Under the pieces are notes generated by a model. That model was not told the origin of the DNA, ran no database searches, and worked only from the letters and a program-made list of their open reading frames with translations. Both the position numbers and the translations under genes were made by a program. This document shows, piece by piece, positions 8,349-17,346 of a stretch of 64,000 nt of DNA. Source of the stretch: Acidiferrobacter thiooxydans. GTDB lineage: Bacteria > Pseudomonadota > Gammaproteobacteria > Acidiferrobacterales > Acidiferrobacteraceae. Where the stretch lies: the NCBI RefSeq assembly GCF_003333315.1, contig NZ_PSYR01000001.1, positions 1,266,501 to 1,330,500 on the forward strand, read 5' to 3'. Each line of letters opens with the position of its first letter. Within the stretch, counting starts at the first letter, position 1.

Positions 8349-9791
8349 ATGGACGGGGGGTTTCAAAGGATGGTCATGATCGCGCGCAGGATGATGCTGT
8401 CGGTTTGGTTCATGGTGATGACGGCGGGCAGCGCGGCGTGTGCGGCGCGCTTGCCCGATTTCGCCCACATCGTGCGCGAGAACCGCGCGGCGGTGGTCAA
8501 TATCAGCAGCACCCAGGTCATGAAGGGCGTGGTGCCCGGATTCGGGTTCGGTGCCCCCGAGGGGCCCGGGGGGCCCGGGGGGCCCGGGGTCCCCTCGAAC
8601 CCGCTCTTTCATGGCCTGCCGCACGACAAACAGGCAAACCCGCAGCAGTTCGTGACCAAGTCCCTGGGGTCAGGCTTCATCATCGCGTCCGATGGCTACA
8701 TATTGACATGCGCGCATGTCATCGACCACGCCACGCAAGTGATCGTGAAGCTCGCTGACAATCAGGACTATGTGGCGCACGTGGTCGGCCTCGATACCAA
8801 GAGCGATGTGGCGCTCCTGAAGATCCCCGCGACGCATCTCGCGACTGTGCATATCGGCCATGTATCGCGCCTGCAGGTGGGTGACTGGGTGCTCGCCATA
8901 GGGGCTCCATTCGGGTTCGAGAATTCGGCCACGTCCGGGATCGTGTCGGCGATCGGGCGCAATCTCCCGGGCTCCGATTATGTGCCTTTCATCCAGACCG
9001 ATGTACCGATCAATCCCGGCAACTCCGGCGGCCCGCTGTTCAACACCCGCGGCCAGGTCATCGGCATAAACTCGCAGATCTACAGTCGCACCGGTGGCTT
9101 CATGGGCCTGTCATTTGCGATCCCGATCAATCTCGCCCTGCGCATAAGCCACGACCTGAAGACCAACGGGCATGTGCAGTGGGGCTGGCTTGGGGTCACG
9201 ATCCAGGATGTGACACGCAAGCTCGCGGCATCGTTCGATCTGCCCAAGCCCTATGGGGCGCTGGTCTCCGAGGTTCTGCCCGGCAGCCCGGCCGCGCATT
9301 CGCGCTTACAGGCAGGTGACGTCATCGTGCGCTACGACGGCCATCCGATCACGCGTTCGTCGGAGCTCCCGCCGCTCGTGGGGTTTAGCCCCATCGGCAC
9401 AACCGCGCATCTCGAGGTCATCCGCAATGGCCACCCACAGACCCTGTCGGTGGTGGTCGGGGCCCTGCCCGAGACCTTGCCGGTGAGCTACACGCGGCCG
9501 TCGCATAAGCCGCGCCACAATGCCTCGCTCGGGCTTGCGCTGCGCGATCTCACCGTCCATGAGCGGCGCGAACTCGGTGTAAGCCGGGGGGTGTTCGTCG
9601 ACGGGGTGAGCCAGGGCCCCGGCGAGAAGGCCGGTATTGCGCCGGGCGATGTAATCCTGAGTCTCGCGGGCCACCCGGTGGCGAGCGTGTCGGCGTTCAT
9701 GACGATATTGGCGCACGTCCCGTCGCAGCACCCGGTCCCGGTACTTATCCACAGGGATGGGAGTTCCGTGTTCCTGGCCCTGACCAAATAG
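8349..9791 (+). CDS. mucD: Periplasmic serine protease MucD/DegQ (HtrA family)
   Basis: Quality-control protease/chaperone of the envelope. The 480-aa protein has a signal peptide, a trypsin-like domain with catalytic triad H123 (CAHVID), D153 (KSDVALLKI) and S226 (GNSGG), and two PDZ domains at about 280-370 and 385-475. An unusual run of Gly-Pro repeats (EGPGGPGGPGVPS) sits in the LA-loop region before the protease core, encoded by near-perfect GGGGCCC repeats at about 8564-8592. The start is uncertain: ATG 8349 directly abuts the rseB stop, while ATG 8370 has AAAGGA just ahead. As the fourth gene of the sigma-E operon it likely answers RpoE. Confidence 0.93.
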   Translation: MDGGFQRMVMIARRMMLSVWFMVMTAGSAACAARLPDFAHIVRENRAAVVNISSTQVMKGVVPGFGFGAPEGPGGPGGPGVPSNPLFHGLPHDKQANPQQFVTKSLGSGFIIASDGYILTCAHVIDHATQVIVKLADNQDYVAHVVGLDTKSDVALLKIPATHLATVHIGHVSRLQVGDWVLAIGAPFGFENSATSGIVSAIGRNLPGSDYVPFIQTDVPINPGNSGGPLFNTRGQVIGINSQIYSRTGGFMGLSFAIPINLALRISHDLKTNGHVQWGWLGVTIQDVTRKLAASFDLPKPYGALVSEVLPGSPAAHSRLQAGDVIVRYDGHPITRSSELPPLVGFSPIGTTAHLEVIRNGHPQTLSVVVGALPETLPVSYTRPSHKPRHNASLGLALRDLTVHERRELGVSRGVFVDGVSQGPGEKAGIAPGDVILSLAGHPVASVSAFMTILAHVPSQHPVPVLIHRDGSSVFLALTK

Positions 9792-9877
9792 TTGGTGTGA
9801 CCCGCGAAACCCGGTATGATGCGGCAACACGCCCGTGACCGGTTTTCGCGGTAAACATCCACGCATCAAGGCCAAGC

Positions 9878-11671
9878 TTGCAAGATCGCATTCGAAACTT
9901 TTCGATCATCGCCCATATCGATCATGGCAAGTCGACGCTCGCCGATCGCTTCATTGAATTGTGCGGGGGTTTGAGTGCGCGCGAGATGGCAAGCCAGGTG
10001 CTCGATTCCATGGACCTGGAGCGCGAGCGCGGCATCACCATAAAGGCCCAGAGCGTCACGTTGCGCTATGTCGCGCGCGATGGCCTGACCTACGAGTTGA
10101 ACCTCATCGATACCCCCGGACACGTCGACTTCTCCTACGAGGTATCGCGCTCGTTGACCGCCTGTGAAGGCGCGCTGCTGGTCGTCGATGCCGCGCAAGG
10201 GGTGCAGGCGCAGAGCGTCGCCAATTGCTATACCGCCGCCGAACTCAATCTCGAGATCGTTCCGGTCTTAAACAAGATCGACCTGCCGGCCGCCGATCCC
10301 GAGCGCGTGGCACGCGAGATCGAGGACATCATCGGCGTGCCGGCTGCCGGTGCCATCCGCGCGAGCGCCAAGACCGGTGAAGGCATACGCGACATCCTGG
10401 AGGCGATCGTGGCGTTGGTGCCACCGCCGCAGGGGGATGAAGCGGCGCCCTTGAAGGCGTTGATCGTCGATTCCTGGTTCGATGCCTACCTCGGCACCAT
10501 AGCCCTCGTGCGCGTGGTCGATGGCGTGCTTGCCCGCGGCCTGCGCGTGCGCATGATGGCTACGGGCCGCGACTACGATGTGGAACAGGTCGGGGTGTTC
10601 ACGCCCAAGCGTCAGGCGGTCGAGGCGCTGCACACAGGCGAGGTCGGATACGTGGTGGCCGGCGTCAAGGACGTCAAGGGGGCGCGGGTGGGCGACACCA
10701 TCACCGAGGCCAGGCGCCCGGCCGCCGCGCCGCTGCCCGGGTTCAAGGAGATCAAGCCGCGGGTGTTCGCCGGCCTCTATCCGATCGAGGCCGGGGATTA
10801 CGACGGCTTTCGCGAGGCCCTGGACAAGCTCAAGCTGAACGACGCGTCTTTGCATTTCGAGCCCGAGACCTCGGAGGCGCTCGGTTTCGGGTTCCGGTGC
10901 GGCTTTCTCGGCATGCTGCATATGGAAATCATCCAGGAGCGCCTCGAGCGGGAATATGGCCTGAACCTGATCACCACCGCCCCGACTGTGATCTACGAGG
11001 TGGAGACCGCCAAGGGGGAATGCCTGCGCATCGACAATCCGGCGCGCCTGCCCGAGCCCGGCAGCGTACGCGAGATCCGCGAGCCGATCATCGCCTGCCG
11101 CGTGCTGGTGCCCCAGGAGTATCTGGGTCCTGTGATCCAGCTGTGCGTGGAAAAGCGCGGGGTGCAGACCGACCTGCGGTTTCTCGGGCGCCAGGCGATG
11201 CTGTCCTATGAGTTGCCGATGAACGAGGTGGTCATGGACTTCTTTGACCGTCTGAAGTCCCTGAGCCGTGGCTACGCCTCCTTCGAGTACGATTTCCGGG
11301 AATTCCGCCCGGCCGATCTCGTGCGCGTCGATGTGCTCATCAATGGCGACCGGGTCGATGCGTTGTCGATCATCGTCCATCGCGCCCAGAGCCAGTATCG
11401 CGGACGCGAACTCATACACCGTCTGCGCGAACTCATACCGCGCCAGATGTTCGATGTCGCCATCCAGGCGGCGATTGGCGCGCACGTCATTGCCCGCGAG
11501 ACGGTCAAGGCGTTGCGCAAGAACGTCACGGCCAAGTGCTACGGCGGCGATGTGAGCCGTAAACGCAAACTTCTCGAACGTCAAAAAGAAGGAAAAAAGC
11601 GTATGAAACAACTCGGATCCGTTGAAATCCCCCAAGAGGCGTTCCTCGCCGTGTTGCGGGTCGATAAATAA
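9878..11671 (+). CDS. lepA: Elongation factor 4 (LepA)
   Basis: Ribosome-associated translational GTPase that promotes back-translocation and helps ribosome biogenesis. The 597-aa protein has G1 AHIDHGKST (12-20), the G2/G3 segment [18 protein letters not shown] and DTPGHVDF, and NKIDLP as G4. The C-terminal end has the LepA signature [23 protein letters not shown] 9878 is the start because the N-terminus then matches the family ([12 protein letters not shown]); its ribosome site is weak. It is followed within 2 bp by lepB. Confidence 0.96.
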   Translation: MQDRIRNFSIIAHIDHGKSTLADRFIELCGGLSAREMASQVLDSMDLERERGITIKAQSVTLRYVARDGLTYELNLIDTPGHVDFSYEVSRSLTACEGALLVVDAAQGVQAQSVANCYTAAELNLEIVPVLNKIDLPAADPERVAREIEDIIGVPAAGAIRASAKTGEGIRDILEAIVALVPPPQGDEAAPLKALIVDSWFDAYLGTIALVRVVDGVLARGLRVRMMATGRDYDVEQVGVFTPKRQAVEALHTGEVGYVVAGVKDVKGARVGDTITEARRPAAAPLPGFKEIKPRVFAGLYPIEAGDYDGFREALDKLKLNDASLHFEPETSEALGFGFRCGFLGMLHMEIIQERLEREYGLNLITTAPTVIYEVETAKGECLRIDNPARLPEPGSVREIREPIIACRVLVPQEYLGPVIQLCVEKRGVQTDLRFLGRQAMLSYELPMNEVVMDFFDRLKSLSRGYASFEYDFREFRPADLVRVDVLINGDRVDALSIIVHRAQSQYRGRELIHRLRELIPRQMFDVAIQAAIGAHVIARETVKALRKNVTAKCYGGDVSRKRKLLERQKEGKKRMKQLGSVEIPQEAFLAVLRVDK

Positions 11672-11672
11672 C

Positions 11673-12440
11673 ATGCTGCTCGACGACTTTTCGGAGTGGC
11701 TCGTCGGCCTGCTCTTTTTGAGTGGCATCCTGTGGGCGATCGATGCCGTGGTGCGCAAGGACAAGACCAAGCGGCCGCCGCTGTATGCCGAGTATGCGCG
11801 GTCGTTCTTCCCGGTCATCCTGGTGGTGCTTTTGATCCGGTCGTTTGTAGTCGAACCGTTTCGCATCCCGTCTGGGTCCATGATTCCGACCCTGCACGTC
11901 GGCGACTTCATTCTCGTGAACAAGTTCGCCTACGGTCTGCGGCTGCCGATCCTGCACACCAAGATCCTGTCGGTGGGCGAGCCCAAGCGTGGGCAGGTCG
12001 TGGTATTCCGTTATCCGAAGAACCCGTCGATCGACTATATCAAGCGCATCGTCGGGCTCCCGGGGGATCACATTGCCTATATCAATAAGCAGCTCTATAT
12101 CAACGGTAAGCTGATCCCGCATTATCACAAGCGGCCTTACCTGTATACCGAGCAAAATGGTCAGGTCCTGGAGGCCTATCGGTATACGGAGAAGCTCGGA
12201 AAGATCAAGCATCACATCATCCTGATCCCGGGGCTCACCCAAAAGCCCATGCATTTTGTCGTGCCGCCGCACGAGTATTTCGTGTTGGGCGATAATCGGG
12301 ATTTGAGCGATGATAGCCGTTACTGGGGCTACGTCCCGCAAAGGAACCTGGTTGGCCAAGCGTTCCTCATCTGGTTTAGCTGGAATACGGCGCATGGCGG
12401 CGGCGTGGATTGGAAGCGGATAGGGCGTAGCATCCCCTAA
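11673..12440 (+). CDS. lepB: Signal peptidase I LepB
   Basis: Inner-membrane Ser/Lys protease that removes signal peptides from exported proteins. At 255 aa it has two N-terminal membrane helices (about 7-26 and 44-58). The catalytic Ser is in IPSGSM (S69) and the general-base Lys in DYIKRIVGLPGD (K124). The family box GDNRDLSDDSRYWGYV follows near the C-terminus. ATG 11673 gives the usual start. Coupled to lepA. Confidence 0.95.
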   Translation: MLLDDFSEWLVGLLFLSGILWAIDAVVRKDKTKRPPLYAEYARSFFPVILVVLLIRSFVVEPFRIPSGSMIPTLHVGDFILVNKFAYGLRLPILHTKILSVGEPKRGQVVVFRYPKNPSIDYIKRIVGLPGDHIAYINKQLYINGKLIPHYHKRPYLYTEQNGQVLEAYRYTEKLGKIKHHIILIPGLTQKPMHFVVPPHEYFVLGDNRDLSDDSRYWGYVPQRNLVGQAFLIWFSWNTAHGGGVDWKRIGRSIP

Positions 12441-12472
12441 AGAATATAAGGAGAACATCCGCGGGAGGGCTT

Positions 12473-12850
12473 ATGGCGTGGCGAACGGAGCGCGGTGCGT
12501 CGTTATGGAGTGCGCTGATATGCGTGATCGTCATCGGATTCTGGGTGTTTCTGGGCTTCAAGATCGGGCCGTCCTATCTGGACAATTGGCAGATCGAGAA
12601 GGCGCTTGCGAGTGTCGCCAAGCAGCCGGGGGCGGCATCCATGGGGCGCAGCGAACTGCGCGCCGCCTTGCGGCGGGAGTTCTCGGTAGGCTACGTAAGC
12701 CATGTCTCGGTGCACAGGGATCTGCATTTCCAGCGTACCGCGCAGGGGGGGCGCGTCATGGTCTTCCTTTACCATGTGCATATACCCATCATGGCTAATA
12801 TTGCCGCGGATCTGCGCTTCGACGACCGACATGCGGTGACCGGCCGTTGA
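12473..12850 (+). CDS. DUF4845 membrane-anchored protein
   Basis: A 125-aa protein with one N-terminal membrane helix (about 8-28, ASLWSALICVIVIGFWVFLG) and a small periplasmic domain, matching DUF4845. The family is commonly encoded between lepB and rnc in gamma- and betaproteobacteria, as here. Its role is unknown. Its end overlaps rnc by 4 bp. Confidence 0.85.
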   Translation: MAWRTERGASLWSALICVIVIGFWVFLGFKIGPSYLDNWQIEKALASVAKQPGAASMGRSELRAALRREFSVGYVSHVSVHRDLHFQRTAQGGRVMVFLYHVHIPIMANIAADLRFDDRHAVTGR

Positions 12851-13518
12851 CCGGGGAGGCGCGACTGTTACAGCGCTGGGGATACGTGTTTCGCGATCCC
12901 GAGCGGCTCACCCAGGCGCTGACCCACCGCAGTTACGGGGCATGCAACAATGAGCGCCTGGAGTTTTTGGGGGACGCCGTCGTGAATCTGGCCATGGCCG
13001 ATGCCCTGTCCGCGCGCTTTCCCGATCTTACCGAAGGGGAACTGACGCGGCTGCGCGTGCGCCTGGTGCGTACCGAGACCCTGGCGGCGGTGGCGCGCGA
13101 GATCGGTCTGGGAGGCTTTTTGCGGCTCGGCGGCGGGGAATTGAAGAGCGGCGGCTTCGACCGTGACTCGATCCTGGCGGATGCCTTGGAGGCGGTTGTC
13201 GGGGCCGTGTATCAGGACGGCGGCTACGAGGCCGCGCGCGCCATGCTGCTCGATCTCTTTGCCGGCCGGCTATCGGGGATCGAGGTCCATGCGCAGGTCA
13301 AGGACGCCAAGACCGCCCTCCAGGAGTTTCTGCAGGCGCGGGGCCGCGAGCGGCCGCGTTACGATCTCGTGGGTGTGACCGGACAGGATCACGAACAACA
13401 CTTCGAGGTCGCCTGCCTGGTGGCTGGGCTTGCGCCGGTGCACGGCCGAGGCGCGACCCGTCGTCATGCCGAACAGGAGGCCGCGCGGTTGGCGCTGAAG
13501 CGGTTGGGCGGCCCATGA
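12847..13518 (+). CDS. rnc: Ribonuclease III
   Basis: Double-strand-specific endoribonuclease for rRNA and mRNA processing. The 223-aa protein has the signature NERLEFLGDAV (about 35-45), carrying the Mg-binding acidic residues, a second acidic cluster in ADALEAVVGAVYQDGG, and a C-terminal dsRNA-binding domain (about 150-220, DAKTALQEFLQARG onwards). The TTG start at 12847 overlaps the upstream stop and gives the expected N-terminus. Confidence 0.95.
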   Translation: MTGEARLLQRWGYVFRDPERLTQALTHRSYGACNNERLEFLGDAVVNLAMADALSARFPDLTEGELTRLRVRLVRTETLAAVAREIGLGGFLRLGGGELKSGGFDRDSILADALEAVVGAVYQDGGYEAARAMLLDLFAGRLSGIEVHAQVKDAKTALQEFLQARGRERPRYDLVGVTGQDHEQHFEVACLVAGLAPVHGRGATRRHAEQEAARLALKRLGGP

Positions 13519-14417
13519 GCGCCTACCGGAGTGGCACGATCGCGGTCTTCGGGCGCCCCAATGTCGGTAAGTCGACGCTCATAAATCGCCTGCTCGGGCA
13601 CAAGCTTTTGATCACCTCCCCGAAGCCGCAGACCACCCGCCATCGCATCCTCGGGATCAAGACCACCGCGGACGCGCAATTTTTGTATCTCGACACCCCG
13701 GGCCTCGTGTGGGGCGGAAAGGGGGCCTTGGCGCGGCAGATGGATGGTGCCACGGCCTCGGCGCTCGCCGAGGCCGACTGCCTGGTGTTGGTGGCGGCCT
13801 GCCCGCGACTGCAGGACGATGATGAGCGGGCGCTCGATTTCGTGAAGGGCCTGCGCGGCGACCGCCCGCTGATCCTGGCCTTGAACAAGGTCGACCGCAT
13901 GGCGCACAAGGAGGCCTTGCTGCCGCTTTTGGCAGCGCTCGCCGAGCGCCGTATCGCCACCGAGATCGTGCCCCTGTCGGCGCGCGATGGCAGCAATGTC
14001 GAGGCCCTGGAGGCGGTGATCGCGCGCGCTCTACCGGAGCGCGAGGCACTCTATCCCGAGGATCAGTTGAGTGACCGCAGCGACCGCTTCGTGGCCGCCG
14101 AATTCGTGCGCGAGCAGGTGTTCCGGCGGTTTGCCCAGGAGATCCCCTATGTGACGACCGTGGACATCGAATCGTTTCGTGAGGAAAAACATCTGGTTCG
14201 CATCGAAGCGATAATCTATGTCGAAAAGGAGGGCCAGAAGGCGATCCTGGTGGGGCAGGGCGGGGCCGGCCTCAAGGCGGTGGGCAGTGCCGCCCGGCGA
14301 GCGCTCGAGCGCCATCTCGGACGCAAGGTCTATCTCGGGCTGTGGGTGAAGGTGCGGGGTGGCTGGTCCGATGATGCGCGCGCCTTGCAAAGCCTGGGTT
14401 ATGGGAGCGACAATTGA
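13515..14417 (+). CDS. era: GTPase Era
   Basis: Ribosome-assembly GTPase that binds the 3' end of 16S rRNA. The 300-aa protein has G1 GRPNVGKS (13-20), G2 region SPKPQTTRHRILGI, G3 DTPGL and G4 NKVD, then a C-terminal KH domain with VGQGGAGLKAVGSAARRALE. It overlaps rnc by 4 bp (ATGA), the standard rnc-era coupling. Confidence 0.96.
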   Translation: MSAYRSGTIAVFGRPNVGKSTLINRLLGHKLLITSPKPQTTRHRILGIKTTADAQFLYLDTPGLVWGGKGALARQMDGATASALAEADCLVLVAACPRLQDDDERALDFVKGLRGDRPLILALNKVDRMAHKEALLPLLAALAERRIATEIVPLSARDGSNVEALEAVIARALPEREALYPEDQLSDRSDRFVAAEFVREQVFRRFAQEIPYVTTVDIESFREEKHLVRIEAIIYVEKEGQKAILVGQGGAGLKAVGSAARRALERHLGRKVYLGLWVKVRGGWSDDARALQSLGYGSDN

Positions 14418-14420
14418 ATT

Positions 14421-15134
14421 ATGCGCACGGACAGCGAACGCGGCTTTGTTCTGCATCGTTACCCTTATGGGGAGACGAGTCTGCTGCTTGAGGCATTCAC
14501 CCATGGCTGCGGGCGCGTGGGGCTTGTGGCACGCGGTGTGCGCCGGCCCGGCAGGGCCTTCGCTGGGGCCCATCTGCGGCCCTTCCAGCCGCTGCTTCTG
14601 AGTTGGTCGGGGCGCGGGGAGCTCGGGACGCTCACGCGCGCCGAGGCCCCGGAGATGGCAATTGGGCTCAAGGGTAATGCCGTGTGGTGCGCCTTTTACG
14701 TGAATGAGCTCGTGCTGCGGCTCTTGCATCGCCACGAGGCGCATGCCGATCTTTATGGCGCGTATGACGATGTGTTGCGCAGGCTCGCGGAAGGGTGCTG
14801 CCAGGAACAGGCCTTGAGAATATTCGAGAAGCGCCTGCTAGCCGGCCTTGGATACGGATTGGCGCTTGCCCATGATGCGCACACCGGGGAACCATTGCGC
14901 GCCCACCGGAGCTACCGCTATCTCCCAGACGAGGGCCCCGTGGCCGACGACGGCGATTCCCGGGGTGTTGCGGTCAAGGGCGCGACCCTGATCGCATTGG
15001 CGCACGAGGCACCTCTCGATCCGGAGCAGTTGCGCGAGGCCAAGTCCTTGCTGCGCGTGGCGCTTGCCCCCTTGCTGGGAGATAAGCCCCTGTATACGCG
15101 CAGCCTCTTTCGCAGCATGCAGTCGCGCCCATAA
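14421..15134 (+). CDS. recO: DNA repair protein RecO
   Basis: Mediator that loads RecA on SSB-coated gaps (RecFOR pathway). The 237-aa protein has an N-terminal OB fold (GFVLHRYPYGETSLLLEAFT, GRVGLVARGVRRP, FQPLLLSWSGRGELGTL) and a helical C-terminal domain with FEKRLLAGLGYGLAL. No zinc-cysteine cluster is present, as usual for proteobacterial RecO. It starts 3 bp after era. Confidence 0.93.
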   Translation: MRTDSERGFVLHRYPYGETSLLLEAFTHGCGRVGLVARGVRRPGRAFAGAHLRPFQPLLLSWSGRGELGTLTRAEAPEMAIGLKGNAVWCAFYVNELVLRLLHRHEAHADLYGAYDDVLRRLAEGCCQEQALRIFEKRLLAGLGYGLALAHDAHTGEPLRAHRSYRYLPDEGPVADDGDSRGVAVKGATLIALAHEAPLDPEQLREAKSLLRVALAPLLGDKPLYTRSLFRSMQSRP

Positions 15135-15319
15135 ATGTCCTGGCAACCCGGCCACGGACGGTCTCCCGAGGTCTATGGGGCATCCCCTATCGCCGACGGA
15201 GCCCGTCCCCGGGCGCCGGGCCAAGTCCGGGCTGTGCGGCCCATGATGCGAGCGACGGGCGCATCAACACACCTTATATCTCCCGCGACGCGGGGCGCGG
15301 GTAGGCTACGAGGACCCCC

Positions 15320-16045
15320 ATGAAGCTTGGCATCAACATCGACCATGTGGCCACCTTAAGGGCGGCACGCAAGACCCGTTATCCCGACCCGGTGCAGGCC
15401 GCGCTCGTGGCCGAGCAGGCCGGGGCGGACGTGATCACCCTGCATCTGCGCGAGGACCGGCGCCATATCCAGGAGCGCGACGTGATCTTGCTCTCGGGGA
15501 TGCTGAGTGCGCGCATGAATCTCGAGATGGCGGTCACAGACGAGATGCTGGCGATCGCCGCGCGCGTGCAGCCGCAGGATTGCTGCCTCGTGCCCGAACG
15601 ACGCGAGGAACTGACGACCGAGGGCGGCCTCGACGTCGCAGGCGCCGAGGATAAGGTGGCGGCGGCTTGTGCGCGATTGGCCGAGGCGGGTGTGCGGGTC
15701 GCGCTTTTCATTGACCCGGATGCGCGCCAGGTCGAGGCCGCGGCGCGTTCGCGCGCGCCGGTGGTGGAGTTTCATACCGGCACCTATGCCGATAGCAAGG
15801 GGACCGAGCAGGCGCGCGAGTACGAGCGGTTGCGTGAGGCGGTGGCGCAGGCGCGTAGGCTCGGTCTTATCGTGCATGCCGGACACGGCCTGCATTACCA
15901 TAATGTCGAGGCGGTGGCCGCGATCCCGGGTGTGGTCGAACTCAATATTGGGCATGCGATCATCGCGCGTGCGGTGTTTACGGGTCTCGGGCCAGCGGTG
16001 GCCGAGATGAAGCGGCTCATGGTTGCCAGCGCTTCGCCCCTGTGA
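15320..16045 (+). CDS. pdxJ: Pyridoxine 5'-phosphate synthase PdxJ
   Basis: Condenses 1-deoxyxylulose 5-phosphate with aminoacetone phosphate to pyridoxine 5'-phosphate, the last ring-forming step of vitamin B6 synthesis. The 241-aa TIM barrel begins [19 protein letters not shown]. It has [13 protein letters not shown], the [16 protein letters not shown] segment, and the C-terminal [11 protein letters not shown] and [12 protein letters not shown] phosphate-binding loops. Overlaps acpS by 4 bp. Confidence 0.96.
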   Translation: MKLGINIDHVATLRAARKTRYPDPVQAALVAEQAGADVITLHLREDRRHIQERDVILLSGMLSARMNLEMAVTDEMLAIAARVQPQDCCLVPERREELTTEGGLDVAGAEDKVAAACARLAEAGVRVALFIDPDARQVEAAARSRAPVVEFHTGTYADSKGTEQAREYERLREAVAQARRLGLIVHAGHGLHYHNVEAVAAIPGVVELNIGHAIIARAVFTGLGPAVAEMKRLMVASASPL

Positions 16046-16422
16046 TCCTCGGGATAGGCACCGATATCGTCCAGGTGGCGCGGCTCAAGGCGGGTCTGGC
16101 GCGTTTCGGCGAGCGTTACGCGCATCGCATCCTCGATGATGGCGAATATGGCGAGTTCGCGACCAGTGCGCGCCCGGAACATTTCCTGGCCAAGCGCTTT
16201 GCCGCCAAGGAGGCCGCCGCCAAGGCCCTGGGTACCGGGTTTCGCGGGACGTTTGGCCTGCGCGACATCCGCGTGACACACGATGGCCTGGGATGCCCGC
16301 GGCTGGTATTGGCAGGCGGGGCCCACGCGCACGCCGCGCGACTCGGGGTGCGCGCTATGCACATCACCTTAAGCGACGAGGCCGACTATGCGGTGGCGTT
16401 CGTGATATTGGAGGGCCCTTGA
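16042..16422 (+). CDS. acpS: Holo-[acyl-carrier-protein] synthase AcpS
   Basis: Transfers 4'-phosphopantetheine from CoA to acyl carrier protein. The 126-aa protein has [12 protein letters not shown] (Mg-binding D8) and [18 protein letters not shown] with the second Mg-binding Glu, both hallmarks of the family. The GTG start at 16042 overlaps the pdxJ stop. This closes the conserved block. Confidence 0.95.
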   Translation: MILGIGTDIVQVARLKAGLARFGERYAHRILDDGEYGEFATSARPEHFLAKRFAAKEAAAKALGTGFRGTFGLRDIRVTHDGLGCPRLVLAGGAHAHAARLGVRAMHITLSDEADYAVAFVILEGP

Positions 16423-16554
16423 AGCGCCCGCCGGCGGTGCCGGAGCCTGCAAGGTCCTCGGGTCCCGGGTATAGGCATTCGAACGCGAACGACGGGCGGC
16501 ACAGGAGGCTGCTATCAGATTACCCCCGTACGGCGCCCCGGCGCGGTGCCCTCT

Positions 16555-16821
16555 TTACTTCTTGCCGCCGGCGGCCTTGACGACCGGGGGGCGCCCCTCG
16601 AACAGGAAGGCGCGCATCATGGCCTCGATGTCGTTTTGGGAGTCGGGGTCGGCGGTATTGAGATGGTGGTCATTCATGAGCACCGACAGCTGGTCCAGCC
16701 ACTGGCGCCAGGCCTCTTGCGAGACCTCGTCATAGATGCGCTGGCCGAGTTCGCCCGGATAGGGGGGGCGCTCAAGACCGGGCGCGCTGCGCTTCAAGAC
16801 CCGACACTGAACCATGCGCAC
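16555..16821 (-). CDS. yggX: YggX-type Fe(II)-trafficking / oxidative-damage protection protein
   Basis: A small (88-aa) cytoplasmic protein linked to iron trafficking and protection of Fe-S clusters. The family core is clear: VQCRVLKR, then PPYPGELGQRIYDEVSQEAW and FLFEG near the end, with the conserved N-terminal Cys. The GTG start at 16821 has AGAGGA eight bases upstream and fits family length; ATG 16815 is the alternative. It is convergent with acpS and divergent from the Fe-S carrier gene. Confidence 0.92.
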   Translation of the reverse strand: MRMVQCRVLKRSAPGLERPPYPGELGQRIYDEVSQEAWRQWLDQLSVLMNDHHLNTADPDSQNDIEAMMRAFLFEGRPPVVKAAGGKK

Positions 16822-16941
16822 GGCAGACGTCCTCTGTAAGTTCGGTATTGCCAGTATAACGGAGCGCGGGGCCCCTTAGGAAGGCGCCCTTACGAGATGT
16901 CGCGGCGGGCGCTATACTGGCGCTTTCCGAAGGAGGTCCTC

Positions 16942-17346
16942 ATGGGGCAAGAACAGGCGGTGGTAAGCAGCATGCCGGTGTTTCCGGCACAGCTCACAGA
17001 CGAGATCCAGGTGACCGGTCCGGCGCAGACGAAACTGGGCGAGATCGTCGCGCAGGCGGCGGCGGACGGGGTCATCGGTATACGCGTCTATGTCTCGGGC
17101 GGAGGCTGCAGCGGTATGACCTATGGCATGGTGATGGCCGAGGCTGAAGGGCCGCGTGATGCCGTGTGGGCGAAGGATGGCCTGAAGATCTTCGTGGATG
17201 CGGTGGCCTTGAGCTATCTGGAGGGCGCCGAGATCGACTACACCGAGGATGGTGAGCCACGCTTCCTGTTCCGCAACGTGTTCGCGCGCTCCGGGGGTGG
17301 TGGGGCATGCGGCGGGTGCGGTGGCGGCGGGTGCGGGAGCCATTAA
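16942..17346 (+). CDS. A-type iron-sulfur carrier (ErpA/IscA-like) with Gly/Cys tail
   Basis: Likely receives and delivers Fe-S clusters to apoproteins. The 134-aa HesB/IscA fold includes LGEIVAQAA, IRVYVSGGGCSGMTYGM with the first ligand Cys (C56), and a C-terminal ligand pair. The tail departs from the usual CGCG: it is very Gly-rich with C123, C126 and C131 in an ACGGCGGGGCGSH arrangement, giving one more Cys than normal. Start set by AGGAGG at 16931 before ATG 16942. The yggX gene beside it also concerns iron. Confidence 0.88.
   Translation: MGQEQAVVSSMPVFPAQLTDEIQVTGPAQTKLGEIVAQAAADGVIGIRVYVSGGGCSGMTYGMVMAEAEGPRDAVWAKDGLKIFVDAVALSYLEGAEIDYTEDGEPRFLFRNVFARSGGGGACGGCGGGGCGSH

Noticed and set aside
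8560-8595. GGGGCCC tandem run as a regulatory or fragile DNA repeat
   Set aside because: It lies in frame within mucD and encodes a Gly-Pro linker in a variable loop of the protease, which explains it sufficiently.
10268-11923. 551-codon minus-strand frame opposite lepA
   Set aside because: lepA on the plus strand is complete and conserved; the opposite frame is His/Arg/Gln-rich noise.
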